DNA of 64,000 bases. It comes from Psychrobacter ciconiae (GTDB taxonomy: Bacteria; Pseudomonadota; Gammaproteobacteria; Pseudomonadales; Moraxellaceae). The notes under the pieces were generated by a model. The model saw only the letters and a program-made list of their open reading frames with translations, was not told the origin of the DNA and did no database searches. The stretch is from NCBI RefSeq assembly GCF_904846055.1, contig NZ_CAJGYV010000001.1:310001-374000 (forward strand). The letters are read 5' to 3'. Both the position numbers and the translations under genes were made by a program. This document shows, one piece after another, positions 46,963-56,841 of the stretch (the first letter of the stretch is position 1; every line of letters starts with the position of its first letter).

Positions 46963-48054
46963 ATGGGATTTAATTGCGGCATCGTTGGGTTGCCAAACGT
47001 TGGCAAATCGACCTTATTTAATGCCTTGACCAAAGCTGGCATTGCGGCGGAAAACTTTCCCTTTTGTACCAAAGACCCAAATACGGGCATTGTTCCTGTT
47101 CCAGACCCACGGCTAAAGGCACTTGCAGAAATCGTCAAGCCGGAGCGCGTCTTGCCAACGACGATGGAGTTTGTGGACATTGCAGGGCTGGTTGCCGGAG
47201 CCTCTCAAGGCGAAGGCATGGGAAATCAGTTTTTGGCAAACATTCGCGAGACCGATGCCGTCGCCCACGTGGTGCGCTGCTTTGATGATGACAACGTCGT
47301 CCACGTTGACGGTCGGGTCAGCCCCATTGATGATATTGAAACCATCAACACCGAGCTTGCCTTAGCGGACTTAGAAGCAGTCAGCCGCGCGATTCACAAC
47401 CTGACCAAAAAAGCCAAAGGCGGCGATAAAGACGCCCAAGCAATGCTTGCCATATTTGAAAAAATCGAGCCGTTACTTGCCGATGGCAAACCTGCTCGCG
47501 TTGCCAACCTTGATGCGGATGAAAAAAAGCTGATCCGCAGCTATGGCTTAATTACGCTCAAGCCCATCATGTATATCGCCAACGTGAGCGAGGACGGCTT
47601 TGAAAATAATCCGTATTTGGACGCCGTTCGCGAGTATGCCAAAGGGGATGACGCCATTGTGATTCCGCTTTGCAATCAGTTGGAGGCGGAAATTGCCCAG
47701 TTAGATGACGCTGACAAAGCCGACTTTTTAGCGGAGCTTGGCATGGAGGAAGCCGGTCTTGACCAAGTGATTCGCGGCGGTTACGAGCTGCTTGATATGC
47801 AAACCTATTTTACGGCAGGGGTAAAAGAAGTCCGCGCTTGGACGGTAAAAGTTGGGGCAACTGCGCCAGAAGCCGCTGGAGTGATTCATACCGACTTTGA
47901 GCGCGGCTTTATCCGTGCAGAAGTGATTGGCTATGATGACTTTATTGAATTTAATGGTGAAAAAGGCGCGGCGGCTGCTGGCAAATCACGCCTTGAAGGC
48001 AAAACCTATATCGTTCAAGACGGCGATGTGATGCACTTTCGCTTTAACGTTTAA
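46963..48054 (+). CDS. ychF: Redox-regulated ATPase YchF
   Basis: The 363-residue OBG-family ATPase binds ribosomes and responds to stress. It has the P-loop GLPNVGKST near residue 8, switch regions ([20 protein letters not shown]), an NMSED-like NVSEDG base motif, and a C-terminal TGS-like domain ([13 protein letters not shown]). The ATG at 46963 gives the family N-terminus and is spaced from GAG; the earlier ATG at 46957 abuts the site. Length equals that of E. coli YchF. Confidence 0.96.
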   Translation: MGFNCGIVGLPNVGKSTLFNALTKAGIAAENFPFCTKDPNTGIVPVPDPRLKALAEIVKPERVLPTTMEFVDIAGLVAGASQGEGMGNQFLANIRETDAVAHVVRCFDDDNVVHVDGRVSPIDDIETINTELALADLEAVSRAIHNLTKKAKGGDKDAQAMLAIFEKIEPLLADGKPARVANLDADEKKLIRSYGLITLKPIMYIANVSEDGFENNPYLDAVREYAKGDDAIVIPLCNQLEAEIAQLDDADKADFLAELGMEEAGLDQVIRGGYELLDMQTYFTAGVKEVRAWTVKVGATAPEAAGVIHTDFERGFIRAEVIGYDDFIEFNGEKGAAAAGKSRLEGKTYIVQDGDVMHFRFNV

Positions 48055-48104
48055 CGGTTTAGCATCAGTCTTAAAGCGCTTACATGGTCTTGCAAACCTG
48101 AACG

Positions 48105-48133
48105 AAAAGCTGACGGTAATGTCAGCTTTTTTT
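48105..48133 (+). terminator. Terminator after ychF
   Basis: Stem AAAAGCTGAC / GTCAGCTTTT with a 6-nt loop and T run. Confidence 0.9.
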
Positions 48134-48176
48134 GGCTACACTGTTTTGATATCATCAAAGCGATAAGGGATGGGCT

Positions 48177-49583
48177 ATGATCACAACCACGGCAAAGATA
48201 TCGGTTCAAGATAGGTGGCGCAAGCTTTTGAGCAATCAGCGCTTAGGCAGCGGCGCGCCATTACCAACATCAAGCGCTCGCAGTGCCTTTCATCAAGATT
48301 ATGACCGGCTGGTGTTTTCGCACTCCTTTCATAAGCTCAACCAAAAAACCCAAGTCCACCCACTGACCAATCAGCTGGGGATTCACACCCGCCTGACCCA
48401 CTCGCTTGAGGTGTCGTGTATCGGGCGCTCGCTTGCGATGATGGCAGCTGAAAAGTTGCAATCGGCGCTGCCTGCAGGGCTACCAAGTGGCGTTACGCCG
48501 ACCGATTTTGGGGTGGTGATGCAAGCGGCGTGCTTGGCTCACGATATTGGCAACCCGCCTTTTGGTCATGCCGGCGAGTTTGCCATTCGCGATTGGGTTG
48601 CCAGTCCCAATCGCCAAGCAATGCTCGATAAATTGAGCTTCCATGAGCAGCTTGATTTATTGGCTTACGAGGGCAACGCTCAAGGCTTTCGCTTGTTAAC
48701 CCAAAATGAACACCACCCTGATAAAGGCGGTATGCGGCTGACTTGCGCCACCTTAGGCGTGTTTATGAAATATCCGTGGCTATCGGTCGATGTCAATCAA
48801 AGCTACGCCAATCAAAATACCGATAAAGCCCAAAGCTTTAGAACCTTAAAAAAATTTGGCAGCTTTCAAAGTGAATCCAAGCAGCTTTTATTGCTGGCAG
48901 AAACGCTAGGATTGCCGCCCTCGCCGTATCATGATGGCTTTTGCCGCCACCCTTTAGCGTATTTGTTAGAAGCGGCGGATGATATTTGTTATGCTTTGAT
49001 TGATTTAGAAGATGGCGTTCATTTAGGGATTTTGAATGTGGCTGAGGTCACCGCAATTTTATTTGATATTATTGGCGAGCGCCCATCAGCCATCCCTGAG
49101 CACTCCTCTGTTCGCCAGCATTTAGCCATGCTGCGAGCGCGAGCGATGATGCGCTTGGTGGGGCACATTACTGATGTATTTGTGAAGTACCACGATGACA
49201 TTTTGGCGGGGCATCTTCAAGGCAGCTTGTTTGATTATTGCCAAGATGATATCAAAAACGGCATCGGTTCAGCAAAAAAACTGGCGCAAGTGCAGATTTT
49301 TAACCATCCAAGTAAAGTTCGCATGGAGCTGACCGCCAATCAGTGCTTAAATCGCCTACTTGATGCCTTTATGCCGCTTGCCTTAGCCAAGCCGTCACCA
49401 AGCTTTGAAGAGGAGCGCTTATTGCTGATATTAGCGCCGCATTTACGCGAGCACCGAAGAGCGCTTAACGATAACCTTTATCATAATTTATTAAACATCT
49501 TAGATTTTATCACCGGAATGAATGACCACGAAGCCTACCGTCTCGCCCAAGAGCTTCAAGGTCAGCTGCCAACCCTTATTTAA
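48177..49583 (+). CDS. dgt: dGTPase
   Basis: The 468-residue HD-domain triphosphohydrolase turns dGTP into deoxyguanosine and tripolyphosphate. It has an N-terminal RLVFSHSFHKLNQKTQVHP segment, the HD metal ligands in TRLTHSLEVS and AHDIGNPPFGHAGE, and the downstream EAADDICYALIDLED. Typical length. An AAGGG-like site precedes the ATG. A TetR gene follows after 43 nt and may be co-transcribed. Confidence 0.93.
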   Translation: MITTTAKISVQDRWRKLLSNQRLGSGAPLPTSSARSAFHQDYDRLVFSHSFHKLNQKTQVHPLTNQLGIHTRLTHSLEVSCIGRSLAMMAAEKLQSALPAGLPSGVTPTDFGVVMQAACLAHDIGNPPFGHAGEFAIRDWVASPNRQAMLDKLSFHEQLDLLAYEGNAQGFRLLTQNEHHPDKGGMRLTCATLGVFMKYPWLSVDVNQSYANQNTDKAQSFRTLKKFGSFQSESKQLLLLAETLGLPPSPYHDGFCRHPLAYLLEAADDICYALIDLEDGVHLGILNVAEVTAILFDIIGERPSAIPEHSSVRQHLAMLRARAMMRLVGHITDVFVKYHDDILAGHLQGSLFDYCQDDIKNGIGSAKKLAQVQIFNHPSKVRMELTANQCLNRLLDAFMPLALAKPSPSFEEERLLLILAPHLREHRRALNDNLYHNLLNILDFITGMNDHEAYRLAQELQGQLPTLI

Positions 49584-49626
49584 AGGCTCAGTGGCAACCA
49601 GCTAAAGTTTTCAAGGATACGGCGTC

Positions 49627-50313
49627 ATGACGACCATCAGTCGCGAACAAAAAAAACTCCAAACCCGCCATGCATTTTTTAACGCTGTGCTAGATTTATG
49701 TATGACCGGTCAATCATTCAGCTCTATCAGCCTTCGCCAAGTCACCCGCGAAGTTGGCGTCGTCCCCACCGCCTTTTATCGGCATTTTGACGATATGGAG
49801 TCCCTTGGGCAAGCGCTTGTGGTTGAGGAGCTTGGTCGAACGCTGGAGATTTTACGAAATGGGCTGCACATCGGCAAAAAACGCAGTTTTGATCGGCAAA
49901 TTGCCAAAAGCATTCAGCTGTTTTTAAAAACCGTCAGCAGCCAGCCGCGCTATTGGCAGTTTTTGGTCAGTGAGCGTTTTGGCGGCTCGGACGCCGTTCG
50001 CCGTGCCATTAGCGATTTGGTCAAAATGCACGCGCAGATTTTAGGTGAGGATTTGGCGCTGCAACCTGCCTTTGCCCATATCAACGCTTATGACCGGCGG
50101 CTGTTGGCTGAAGCTGGGGTTAATATGTTTTTTTCTTGGATTATCGACTGGCTTGAGCTGACCGATTCAGAAAATTATGACGATGAAATTGATTTGGCAG
50201 AAATCGAAGCCAAAAAACAACTGATGTTGCATAACTGCACGCGGCAAGCGCAAATGCTGTTTTATGGCGCTTACAATTGGAAATCAAGCGAGGAAACCAA
50301 ACTTGCGGACTGA
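49627..50313 (+). CDS. TetR/FabR-like transcriptional regulator
   Basis: The 228-residue protein has an N-terminal helix-turn-helix (FSSISLRQVTREVGVVPTAFYRHF, residues about 30-55) that resembles FabR, the repressor of unsaturated fatty acid synthesis genes. A helical ligand domain follows. AAGGA precedes the ATG. No fab gene is adjacent, so the target is uncertain. It converges on gspK. Confidence 0.8.
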   Translation: MTTISREQKKLQTRHAFFNAVLDLCMTGQSFSSISLRQVTREVGVVPTAFYRHFDDMESLGQALVVEELGRTLEILRNGLHIGKKRSFDRQIAKSIQLFLKTVSSQPRYWQFLVSERFGGSDAVRRAISDLVKMHAQILGEDLALQPAFAHINAYDRRLLAEAGVNMFFSWIIDWLELTDSENYDDEIDLAEIEAKKQLMLHNCTRQAQMLFYGAYNWKSSEETKLAD

Positions 50314-50318
50314 TACCG

Positions 50319-51353
50319 TTAAAGCCATGGATTAAACGCCCAAAGCCGCTGCGAGATGACGCCCACCGTTTTTTTGGCGTCGGTATCGGTTGTATTTGCG
50401 CCGTTGTTATTGCCCTCGTTATTGTCAGCCGCGCCATTTTCTAAATTCCTAATAAGCACGGTGGCGAAGCGCTGCCGAGGCGGATTGGCTGCATCCGTAA
50501 CTTCTATTAAGGCTAAAAACGCCTGACTGGTCACCGAAAGACTGGTCGTCAGCTGCTGCTTTTGGTCGCCTGTTGCTTGGCTAAATGGCGGCAGTTGCCA
50601 AATCGCCTCCAGATTTTCTAGCGGCTGGTTGTCTCTTGCCGATATCAGCGGTTTTAACTGCTCTTTGGTGGCGCCCTCTATCAGCGCGGCGAGCAGCTCA
50701 GGGCTTGCAGTATTGATGTTAATCGGTAAATAATACGGCACGGCGGTGATAAAGGGCTTAAGCGTTGCTAATTTTTGCGAATCAAATCCAGCGATTTCTT
50801 GCAGATCATCAGCGCTTAACAATGGCTGATTGGCAATTGGTACTGAAGTTTGGGATTGATAAACTGCCGCTTCATCGCCGCCATCTTGATAAACCTCGCT
50901 ATCTGGATCTTGCCAATCTAAAATGGCAATGGCAAGCTTTGGGTCTAACTCAAGACTGACCAGCAATCTTTGCAGCACGTTGAGCGCCGCCTCATCGACT
51001 TTGCCATCGTGGTATAAATTATTTAGGTTAAATTTGCTTGCTTCATCCACAATCTGGATATTGATGTCATGATTGCCAAACGGTATCGGCGGCAAGGGCT
51101 GCGCCCAAAGGCTGCCTTTATCATCCGTATCACTTAGTGAATTGCTTGCTTGAATGACTGTTACCGCAAACGTGGCGGCGGCGTGAATATCATGAAGCAA
51201 TTGTGATTGGTTGGCGGTGACGCTGCTTTTGCGGATGGCGATTTTTTGACTGGCAAGCATCGCTCCTGCCACGATAGTAATACTTACGACCAATAATAAA
51301 ACGGTCAGTAGCGCCACGCCGCGCTGATTGGCAATCCTTACTGGCTTTTTCAT
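50319..51353 (-). CDS. gspK: Type II secretion minor pseudopilin GspK
   Basis: The 344-residue protein has a type IV prepilin-like leader (QRGVALLTVLLLVVSITIVAG) and the long globular GspK domain with two SAM-like segments (NLNNLYHDG, ALNVLQRLL, then NINTASPELLAAL). GspK caps the pseudopilus tip with GspI and GspJ. The start overlaps the gspJ stop by 4 nt (ATGA). Unusually, the C-terminal part carries an Asn-rich insertion (ADNNEGNNNGANTTDTDA, about 315-333). Confidence 0.9.
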   Translation of the reverse strand: MKKPVRIANQRGVALLTVLLLVVSITIVAGAMLASQKIAIRKSSVTANQSQLLHDIHAAATFAVTVIQASNSLSDTDDKGSLWAQPLPPIPFGNHDINIQIVDEASKFNLNNLYHDGKVDEAALNVLQRLLVSLELDPKLAIAILDWQDPDSEVYQDGGDEAAVYQSQTSVPIANQPLLSADDLQEIAGFDSQKLATLKPFITAVPYYLPININTASPELLAALIEGATKEQLKPLISARDNQPLENLEAIWQLPPFSQATGDQKQQLTTSLSVTSQAFLALIEVTDAANPPRQRFATVLIRNLENGAADNNEGNNNGANTTDTDAKKTVGVISQRLWAFNPWL

Positions 51354-52162
51354 AACAAACCATCCGGTAGATTGCTGAATTCATTATTTGGTGGCGCATT
51401 ATCGTTAGTATTATTTGGATGGTTATCGTTATTTAAATTATTGCGATTAATCGCATTATTATTTGGCGGTGAATTGTTTTTATCATCACCCGCTTTATTT
51501 TTCACTGATTGCAGATAATACTTTGGGTCTGGAACGATTGCCCATTGCCAAGTAATCGGCGAATCATTATGGGAAAAAGCAATCTGAACGCCTTTGGGCA
51601 ATAACAACGGCGGGCTTTCTTGACTGTCTTGATTGTCAGCAGCGGGCTCGCTACTCGGAAACGTCGCGCTTAATTTGGGTAAAAATGCTTGCCAGCGCCC
51701 CTCATTAACCTGAGTCAAAATCACGCTATCAAGGCTTGGCGCACTATTTTTATCATCCGTTAAAAAATACTGCCTTCGAATCAAACGCTCATTGTCAAAA
51801 ACATAATCGATGCGCTCAAGGGTAGGACTGGATTGAAAGCGTGGGTCGGGGTCGGCAAAGCGCACAAAGCTGAACGAGTTGGCATCAAGCTTCGCAAATG
51901 GCGTGGGGTCAAGCAGCTGGTCTTGATTAGTATCTGCAGTTGGCTCAATTGGGATTTGATACGGGACGATTTGGCTTAAATCTTGCTGAAGCTGCAAATA
52001 GGCAAATTGCAATTCGGCAAGGCTGTTTGCATGAAGTTGCGCGCGGTCGCGGGCGCGATTGACGCTGTCGAACACTTGCCAACCTGACACGGCAAGGGCG
52101 GCAAATATCGCCATGGCAACCATGAGTTCAAGTAAGGTAAAGCCTTGCTCAAAAGTTTTCAC
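51350..52162 (-). CDS. gspJ: Type II secretion minor pseudopilin GspJ
   Basis: The 270-residue protein has the prepilin leader and processing site (FEQGFTLLELMVAMAIFA) and the GspJ domain (YLQLQQDLSQIVPYQIP). The last 45 residues are extremely Asn/Asp/Pro-rich and low complexity, an unusual tail for this family. The gene begins 8 nt after the gspI stop and overlaps gspK by 4 nt, so the set is translationally coupled. Confidence 0.9.
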   Translation of the reverse strand: MKTFEQGFTLLELMVAMAIFAALAVSGWQVFDSVNRARDRAQLHANSLAELQFAYLQLQQDLSQIVPYQIPIEPTADTNQDQLLDPTPFAKLDANSFSFVRFADPDPRFQSSPTLERIDYVFDNERLIRRQYFLTDDKNSAPSLDSVILTQVNEGRWQAFLPKLSATFPSSEPAADNQDSQESPPLLLPKGVQIAFSHNDSPITWQWAIVPDPKYYLQSVKNKAGDDKNNSPPNNNAINRNNLNNDNHPNNTNDNAPPNNEFSNLPDGLL

Positions 52163-52170
52163 AGCAGCCC

Positions 52171-52587
52171 TTAATCGGTCGTAGCAAGCTTGGTCAACTC
52201 CAAACTGCCAATGTCTTGCTGGGGATTACTTAGTAAGACGGTCAAATCAGCAGCGGCATTTTTTGCTTGACCATCGTCGATTGGGGCAACGCTAATGCTT
52301 ACTTGCTTAAGAGCTGGGGTCACCGTGTCACTTGGGGTCAAGATAACCTGCCAAACCCTGCCCTGCTCATCGATAGTTTTTGATTGCGGAGTGTCCAGCC
52401 AAATCTCGTTAATTTGCAATTCAGCGGCGACATTTTGGGCAACAAACTGCGCCAGCGTCTTGGTTCTTAACACCTCAACCGAGGTTAAATAAGCGCTACT
52501 TGCTCGGCTTGCAGCAACAGCAACCACCGCTAAAATCGACAGCGCGACCATCACCTCAATCAATGTAAATCCACTTTCGCGGCGCAT
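52171..52587 (-). CDS. gspI: Type II secretion minor pseudopilin GspI
   Basis: The 138-residue protein has the prepilin leader RRESGFTLIEVMVALSILAVVAV and a GspI-like globular part (LAQFVAQNVAAELQ, then VWQVILTPSDT). It is the core of the pseudopilus tip complex. Between gspH and gspI there are 75 nt without a gene. Confidence 0.9.
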   Translation of the reverse strand: MRRESGFTLIEVMVALSILAVVAVAASRASSAYLTSVEVLRTKTLAQFVAQNVAAELQINEIWLDTPQSKTIDEQGRVWQVILTPSDTVTPALKQVSISVAPIDDGQAKNAAADLTVLLSNPQQDIGSLELTKLATTD

Positions 52588-52662
52588 GATGTTATGCCTT
52601 CATGATCAATGTTGCCAAATTTATCATTTCTTTTTGCTCGTACTTCGTTATGCCTTTATTTG

Positions 52663-53364
52663 TTACTGCGGCGGACCTTGGTGAATGCTGCCATCGGGCA
52701 TAATCGTGATGACTTCACCGACCAGCCTTGATTGATGACGGACTTCAAGGGTCACAGGAGCTGCCTGACCCGTCCCAAACCAAAGGATTTTAGGAACTTC
52801 TTGCGATAAAAACCAAGGCTGCAAGGTACGATTTGCAGTATCGTGCTGCTCCAGTGAAGATATATGTAAAGTGACATTCATAGGCAAGTCAGGAAGGCGA
52901 ACTTCATTGTCTTCTTGCCAGCTTGGGACTGTTTTTTCGTCTTTCATCGCGGATAAACCATCGATGGTGGCGCTTAATTCCATGGCGTTTTTGGTTTGCC
53001 TTTCCTGCAATTGCAGCCCTGAATAAGGGTTATTTAGCGCAACGATAACGGGCATCACCTGACCTTCTTTATCGGCTTTTAGCGAAAGCCCCATCGGCTG
53101 CATGCGCTCAGCTGACAGCAGCCGAACGTAACCTAGCGAGTCTATCAAATGCTCATAAAAAGCGCGGTTTTTTCGGGCGTCGCTGCTGCCAACGGATAAG
53201 CTTAACAGCCCTGCAAACACTGCCAAAATGACCACCACGACGACGATTTCAACAAGGGTAAATCCCGATTGAAACCGGCTTTTAAACCTTGGATTAATAC
53301 GTGGTATTGCGGTGCTCCTCGGACTCGGTATCGATTTGTTCGACCAACTCCTGTTTATCGGCAT
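52663..53364 (-). CDS. gspH: Type II secretion minor pseudopilin GspH
   Basis: The 233-residue reading has an unusually long, basic leader (about 34 residues) before the processing site FQSGFTLVEIVVVVVILAVF, then a GspH domain. Only the ATG at 53364 is available in frame upstream of the leader, which makes the gene overlap the preceding TetR gene by 71 nt in a different frame. Either the overlap is real and coupled, or the start is a non-standard codon closer to the prepilin site. Confidence 0.8.
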   Translation of the reverse strand: MPINRSWSNKSIPSPRSTAIPRINPRFKSRFQSGFTLVEIVVVVVILAVFAGLLSLSVGSSDARKNRAFYEHLIDSLGYVRLLSAERMQPMGLSLKADKEGQVMPVIVALNNPYSGLQLQERQTKNAMELSATIDGLSAMKDEKTVPSWQEDNEVRLPDLPMNVTLHISSLEQHDTANRTLQPWFLSQEVPKILWFGTGQAAPVTLEVRHQSRLVGEVITIMPDGSIHQGPPQ

Positions 53365-53980
53365 CTAAATTATCATCGTCGCTGCTGATTGGATAAAGCT
53401 TTGGCAAATCAAGCATATGCTGAACAAACGCTAAGCGAAGGGTATCGCGGCGACCCAAATAGCGCTGATAAAAGCTTGAATTTAAAAGTCCTGCGCCGCC
53501 TTGTCCCAGCGCCCAAATCGAGGACAAATAATCACGAGTGGTCATTCGGCTTTGCGACTCGGTCAAATAAGCGCTGACAATATCAATCAGTCGGCGCATA
53601 CGCTTGCGGCGAATGTCATAAAGCTCGCCAAATAAGCGGTTCAAGCCCGTCACCGAGGCGGCAAGGCGCTCTTCAATTTGGTTTAATAGCATGGCTTTTT
53701 GCGGATTGAGCAACTGCTGAAAAATCATCCTCACGATTCCTGCCGCCGCGCCATCTTCGATATTATTAATGACAAACAGCTGCTCTTCATAACGAATAAT
53801 AATCCGCAAATAAAGCTCATCTTTACTCGAAAAATGCTTATACAGCGTACCTTTTGCCAAATCCAACTGATCGGCTAAGCTGTCAAGCGTGATGTCCCCG
53901 TCCCCTGACTCAAGCAATAACTGCTCGGCCATCGCCAAAATATTTTCTTCCCGAGTCTTAAATTGGTGCTGACGGCTCAT
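53294..53980 (-). CDS. TetR-family regulator
   Basis: The 229-residue protein has a TetR helix-turn-helix (DITLDSLADQLDLAKGTLYKHFSSKDEL, about 29-56) and an all-helical C-terminal domain with an acidic tail. GGAGG lies just upstream; I favour the second of two adjacent ATGs (53980). It directly precedes and overlaps gspH, so it may control the pseudopilin genes as well as itself. Confidence 0.82.
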   Translation of the reverse strand: MSRQHQFKTREENILAMAEQLLLESGDGDITLDSLADQLDLAKGTLYKHFSSKDELYLRIIIRYEEQLFVINNIEDGAAAGIVRMIFQQLLNPQKAMLLNQIEERLAASVTGLNRLFGELYDIRRKRMRRLIDIVSAYLTESQSRMTTRDYLSSIWALGQGGAGLLNSSFYQRYLGRRDTLRLAFVQHMLDLPKLYPISSDDDNLDADKQELVEQIDTESEEHRNTTY

Positions 53981-54040
53981 CATCCCTCCTAAGCGGCGTT
54001 AAATTGTGTCCTCACTCACCCGAGCGCTCATTTTTGACAA

Positions 54041-54056
54041 ATGACTGACTGGTCAT
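54041..54056. promoter_or_regulatory. Candidate TetR operator
   Basis: ATGACTGACTGGTCAT is an inverted repeat (ATGAC, 6 nt, GTCAT) just upstream of the TetR start and the tatD stop, typical of an autoregulatory operator. Confidence 0.5.
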
Positions 54057-54068
54057 AGCATAACCATT

Positions 54069-54857
54069 TTAAGCATACTGTGCCAGTAGATTTTCAAAGT
54101 TTCTCGCGGTCAAACTGCCAACCTCCTCGGCGCGCATGTCAAACATATCCGCCAAACAGCTTGCCACAAACGGTACAAATGCAGGCTCATTAGGTTTTCC
54201 GCGCTTAGGAACGGGCGCTAAATAAGGGCTGTCAGTCTCAATCAAAATTCTATCCCTCGGTACCTTCATTGCCGCATCGCGAATGGTTTGCGCGCTTTTA
54301 AAGCTGACAATCCCTGAAAATGAGATATAAAATCCCAAATCAAGCGCCCGTTTCGCCGTCTCCCAATCCTCGGTAAAGCAGTGAATGATGCCATGTTCGG
54401 CATTTTCTGCCTTTAAAATATCAAGGGTGTCATCTTTTGCCTCGCGCGTATGCACGATAAGCGGTTTTTTTAGCGCTTGACTGGCATAAATGTGGCGGGC
54501 AAGGCTTGCCTGCTGCTCGGCTTTATTTTCCGTTGACCAATAATAATCAAGCCCCGTCTCCCCGATTGCCCAAACTTTATTATCACTTGCCGTTTTAACC
54601 AAACGCTCAACGGTTGCTGATTTAAGCACCGCCAAATCCTCGCAAGGATGAATGCCAACGCTCATTCCCAAATTAAGCGCATCATCGCTAAACTCGTTGA
54701 CGATGGCGCGAATGTCGTCAAATTCGGCAAAATCACACATGATTGCCATCGCTCGGCTGACGTTTGCCGCTTTCATCGCCGCAATCGCCCCTGAAAGCTT
54801 GCCATCATGACGGCTCAAATCCAAACGGTTTAAATGGCAATGGCTGTCTGTAAACAT
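54069..54857 (-). CDS. TatD-family metal-dependent DNase/hydrolase
   Basis: The 262-residue TIM-barrel hydrolase has TDSHCHLN (HxH) at the start, GETGLDYYW (Glu), LIVHTREAKD (His), HCFTED (His) and ETDSPYLAP (Asp), the full TatD metal-binding set. Closest by eye to YcfH/TatD nucleases involved in DNA repair or quality control. AGAGG precedes the ATG. The gene neighbours trmO on the same strand. Confidence 0.9.
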   Translation of the reverse strand: MFTDSHCHLNRLDLSRHDGKLSGAIAAMKAANVSRAMAIMCDFAEFDDIRAIVNEFSDDALNLGMSVGIHPCEDLAVLKSATVERLVKTASDNKVWAIGETGLDYYWSTENKAEQQASLARHIYASQALKKPLIVHTREAKDDTLDILKAENAEHGIIHCFTEDWETAKRALDLGFYISFSGIVSFKSAQTIRDAAMKVPRDRILIETDSPYLAPVPKRGKPNEPAFVPFVASCLADMFDMRAEEVGSLTARNFENLLAQYA

Positions 54858-54953
54858 AAAAAACCTCTTTATTTCAATAGGTTATTAATCAGCATAATAA
54901 ATGGCTGCTGAACTTAAAATTTCAACGCCCAATCTTTAAGCGCCTAGCTTTTA

Positions 54954-55751
54954 TCAAACGCGCCTGATTTCCCAAACTTGCAACTCGCCCAAACGAACTT
55001 GGCAAAAACTCACATCAACCAACTTATAACGCATGGTGAATATCATGCCGATTTCCTCTTGACGGTAAGCAGGTCGCGGGTCTTGAGCGATTAAGTCACT
55101 AATAATTGGCAAATCCTCAAGCATTAAATTTCTTTGAACATCACCAAGCAATTGCTCACGCGTCAAAGTTTTTTCATTAAAACTTTTATCAATCAAAGCA
55201 TCAAACTGTACTTGCGCTGTCTCGGCAATAGTGACCAAAAGCAGCTTGGGGGCGCTTGGTGCAAAACCAGAATTTGCCAGCGGCAGCGCGTCACTATAGG
55301 CAACGTAAGGCTTAATATCAATAATCGGCGTGCCATCGATTAAATCGGCACCGCTGATTTGCAGCATCACGCGGTTGTCAACAATCCATACCTTTTCAAG
55401 CTTCACCACCGACAACCCAAGCCTTGAGGGTCTATACATACTTCGGCTGGCAAACACACCAATTTTTTGATTGCCGCCCAATCGCGGCGGTCTGACTTGG
55501 GCGCGAAATTGCTTATCAGCGTTGGTCTTAGCGTTTTGAGTTGTCTTTTTAATCTCATTGTGATGAAATTGCCAAGTGAGCCAAAGATGACTAAAATCAG
55601 CAATTCCGGCAAAGGCCTCCGGCGAATCAAACGGTGCGACCATCTCAATAACCCCTGAAATGGCAACCAAATTGGGCTGTCTTGGCGCGCCAAACTTTTG
55701 CGATAGCGGCGATTTTAAATAGCCGATAATGGGCGCGGTATGTTCTGCCAT
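54954..55751 (-). CDS. trmO: tRNA t6A37 methyltransferase TrmO (YaeB)
   Basis: The 265-residue protein has the N-terminal YaeB/TrmO domain (IIGYLKSPLSQKFGAPRQ, then FAGIADFSHLWLTWQFH and RPPRLGGNQKIGVFASRS) and a C-terminal family extension (DPRPAYRQEEIG). TrmO methylates N6-threonylcarbamoyladenosine at position 37 of some threonine tRNAs, using S-adenosylmethionine. AAGGA lies before the ATG. Confidence 0.92.
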   Translation of the reverse strand: MAEHTAPIIGYLKSPLSQKFGAPRQPNLVAISGVIEMVAPFDSPEAFAGIADFSHLWLTWQFHHNEIKKTTQNAKTNADKQFRAQVRPPRLGGNQKIGVFASRSMYRPSRLGLSVVKLEKVWIVDNRVMLQISGADLIDGTPIIDIKPYVAYSDALPLANSGFAPSAPKLLLVTIAETAQVQFDALIDKSFNEKTLTREQLLGDVQRNLMLEDLPIISDLIAQDPRPAYRQEEIGMIFTMRYKLVDVSFCQVRLGELQVWEIRRV

Positions 55752-56049
55752 AGTTTTCCTTGATTATGATTTGCTTTATTATGAATGGTTTAATTGACAA
55801 TCGCTCGAACGGCGCGCCACTAAGCTTTATTTTTCGCTAACGATATTCCATTTTATCATGGTATATGCCGAAAGCTGCTCGGATTTTTACGTTAAAGTTT
55901 GCTATCATAATTACCTTTATTGAGAATGGCTTGCATTCCCTCAAGTTGTTATCTCAACATAAAATTTTGTATCAATTCTGCTCAAAACCATTAAAACAAT
56001 AGCCTTTGCGCTTTTTTCAACCATTTGCTCTGCCAACGACGAGGACGTT

Positions 56050-56823
56050 ATGTCAAAACTTCGCACCGAAACGGTCACAGCGGTTCACCACTGGAACGAC
56101 GATTTATTTAGCATCAAAACCACCCGTGACGATGGATTGCGCTTTCGCAACGGCGAATTTGCGATGATTGGTTTGGTCGTTGATGGCAAGCCGCTACTTC
56201 GCGCCTACTCGATTGCCAGCCCCAACTACGAAGAAGAGTTAGAGTTTTTTTCTATTAAAGTTCAAGACGGTCCTTTAACCTCGCGCTTGCAGCACATCAA
56301 AGTCGGCGATGAGTTATTGGTCAGTAAAAAACCAACCGGAACGCTGGTTTTAGACGATTTATTGCCCGCTAAGCATCTTTATATGCTCTCAACCGGAACG
56401 GGGCTTGCGCCTTTTTTATCGCTTGCGCGCGACCCTGAAGTTTATGAGCGCTTTGATAAGGTGATTTTGGTTCACGGTGTTCGCTACGCTAACGATTTGG
56501 CATACCGTGATATGTTCGAAAATCAGTTGCCAAACGATGAAATCTTTGGCGAATGGTTCCGCGAAAAGTTCATTTACTACCCAACCGTCACCCGTGAAGA
56601 CTTTAGAAATAAAGGTCGCATCACCGAACTTATGAAATCAGGCAAGTTCTTTGAAGACATTGGTTTGCCGCCAATGAATAAAGACGACGACCGCGCTATG
56701 CTTTGCGGCAGTATGCCCTTTAACGCCGAAGTTTCGGCGATTTTAGATGATTTTGGCTTGACCGTATCGCCAAGAATGGGTGTTCAAGCGGACTACGTGG
56801 TAGAACGTGCGTTCGTTGGTTAA
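56050..56823 (+). CDS. fpr: Ferredoxin-NADP reductase
   Basis: The 257-residue flavoenzyme moves electrons between NADPH and ferredoxin or flavodoxin. It has the FAD-binding RAYSIASPNYEEELEF segment, the NADP-binding STGTGLAPFLS, and the C-terminal CGSMPFN and VVERAFVG, a bacterial-type terminus. GAGG precedes the ATG. A TATCATAAT-like box lies about 145 nt upstream. The solo rnfB-like ferredoxin at 22.3 kb could be a partner, though that is only suggestion. Confidence 0.92.
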   Translation: MSKLRTETVTAVHHWNDDLFSIKTTRDDGLRFRNGEFAMIGLVVDGKPLLRAYSIASPNYEEELEFFSIKVQDGPLTSRLQHIKVGDELLVSKKPTGTLVLDDLLPAKHLYMLSTGTGLAPFLSLARDPEVYERFDKVILVHGVRYANDLAYRDMFENQLPNDEIFGEWFREKFIYYPTVTREDFRNKGRITELMKSGKFFEDIGLPPMNKDDDRAMLCGSMPFNAEVSAILDDFGLTVSPRMGVQADYVVERAFVG

Positions 56824-56841
56824 AAAACTTTAAAAAATATC

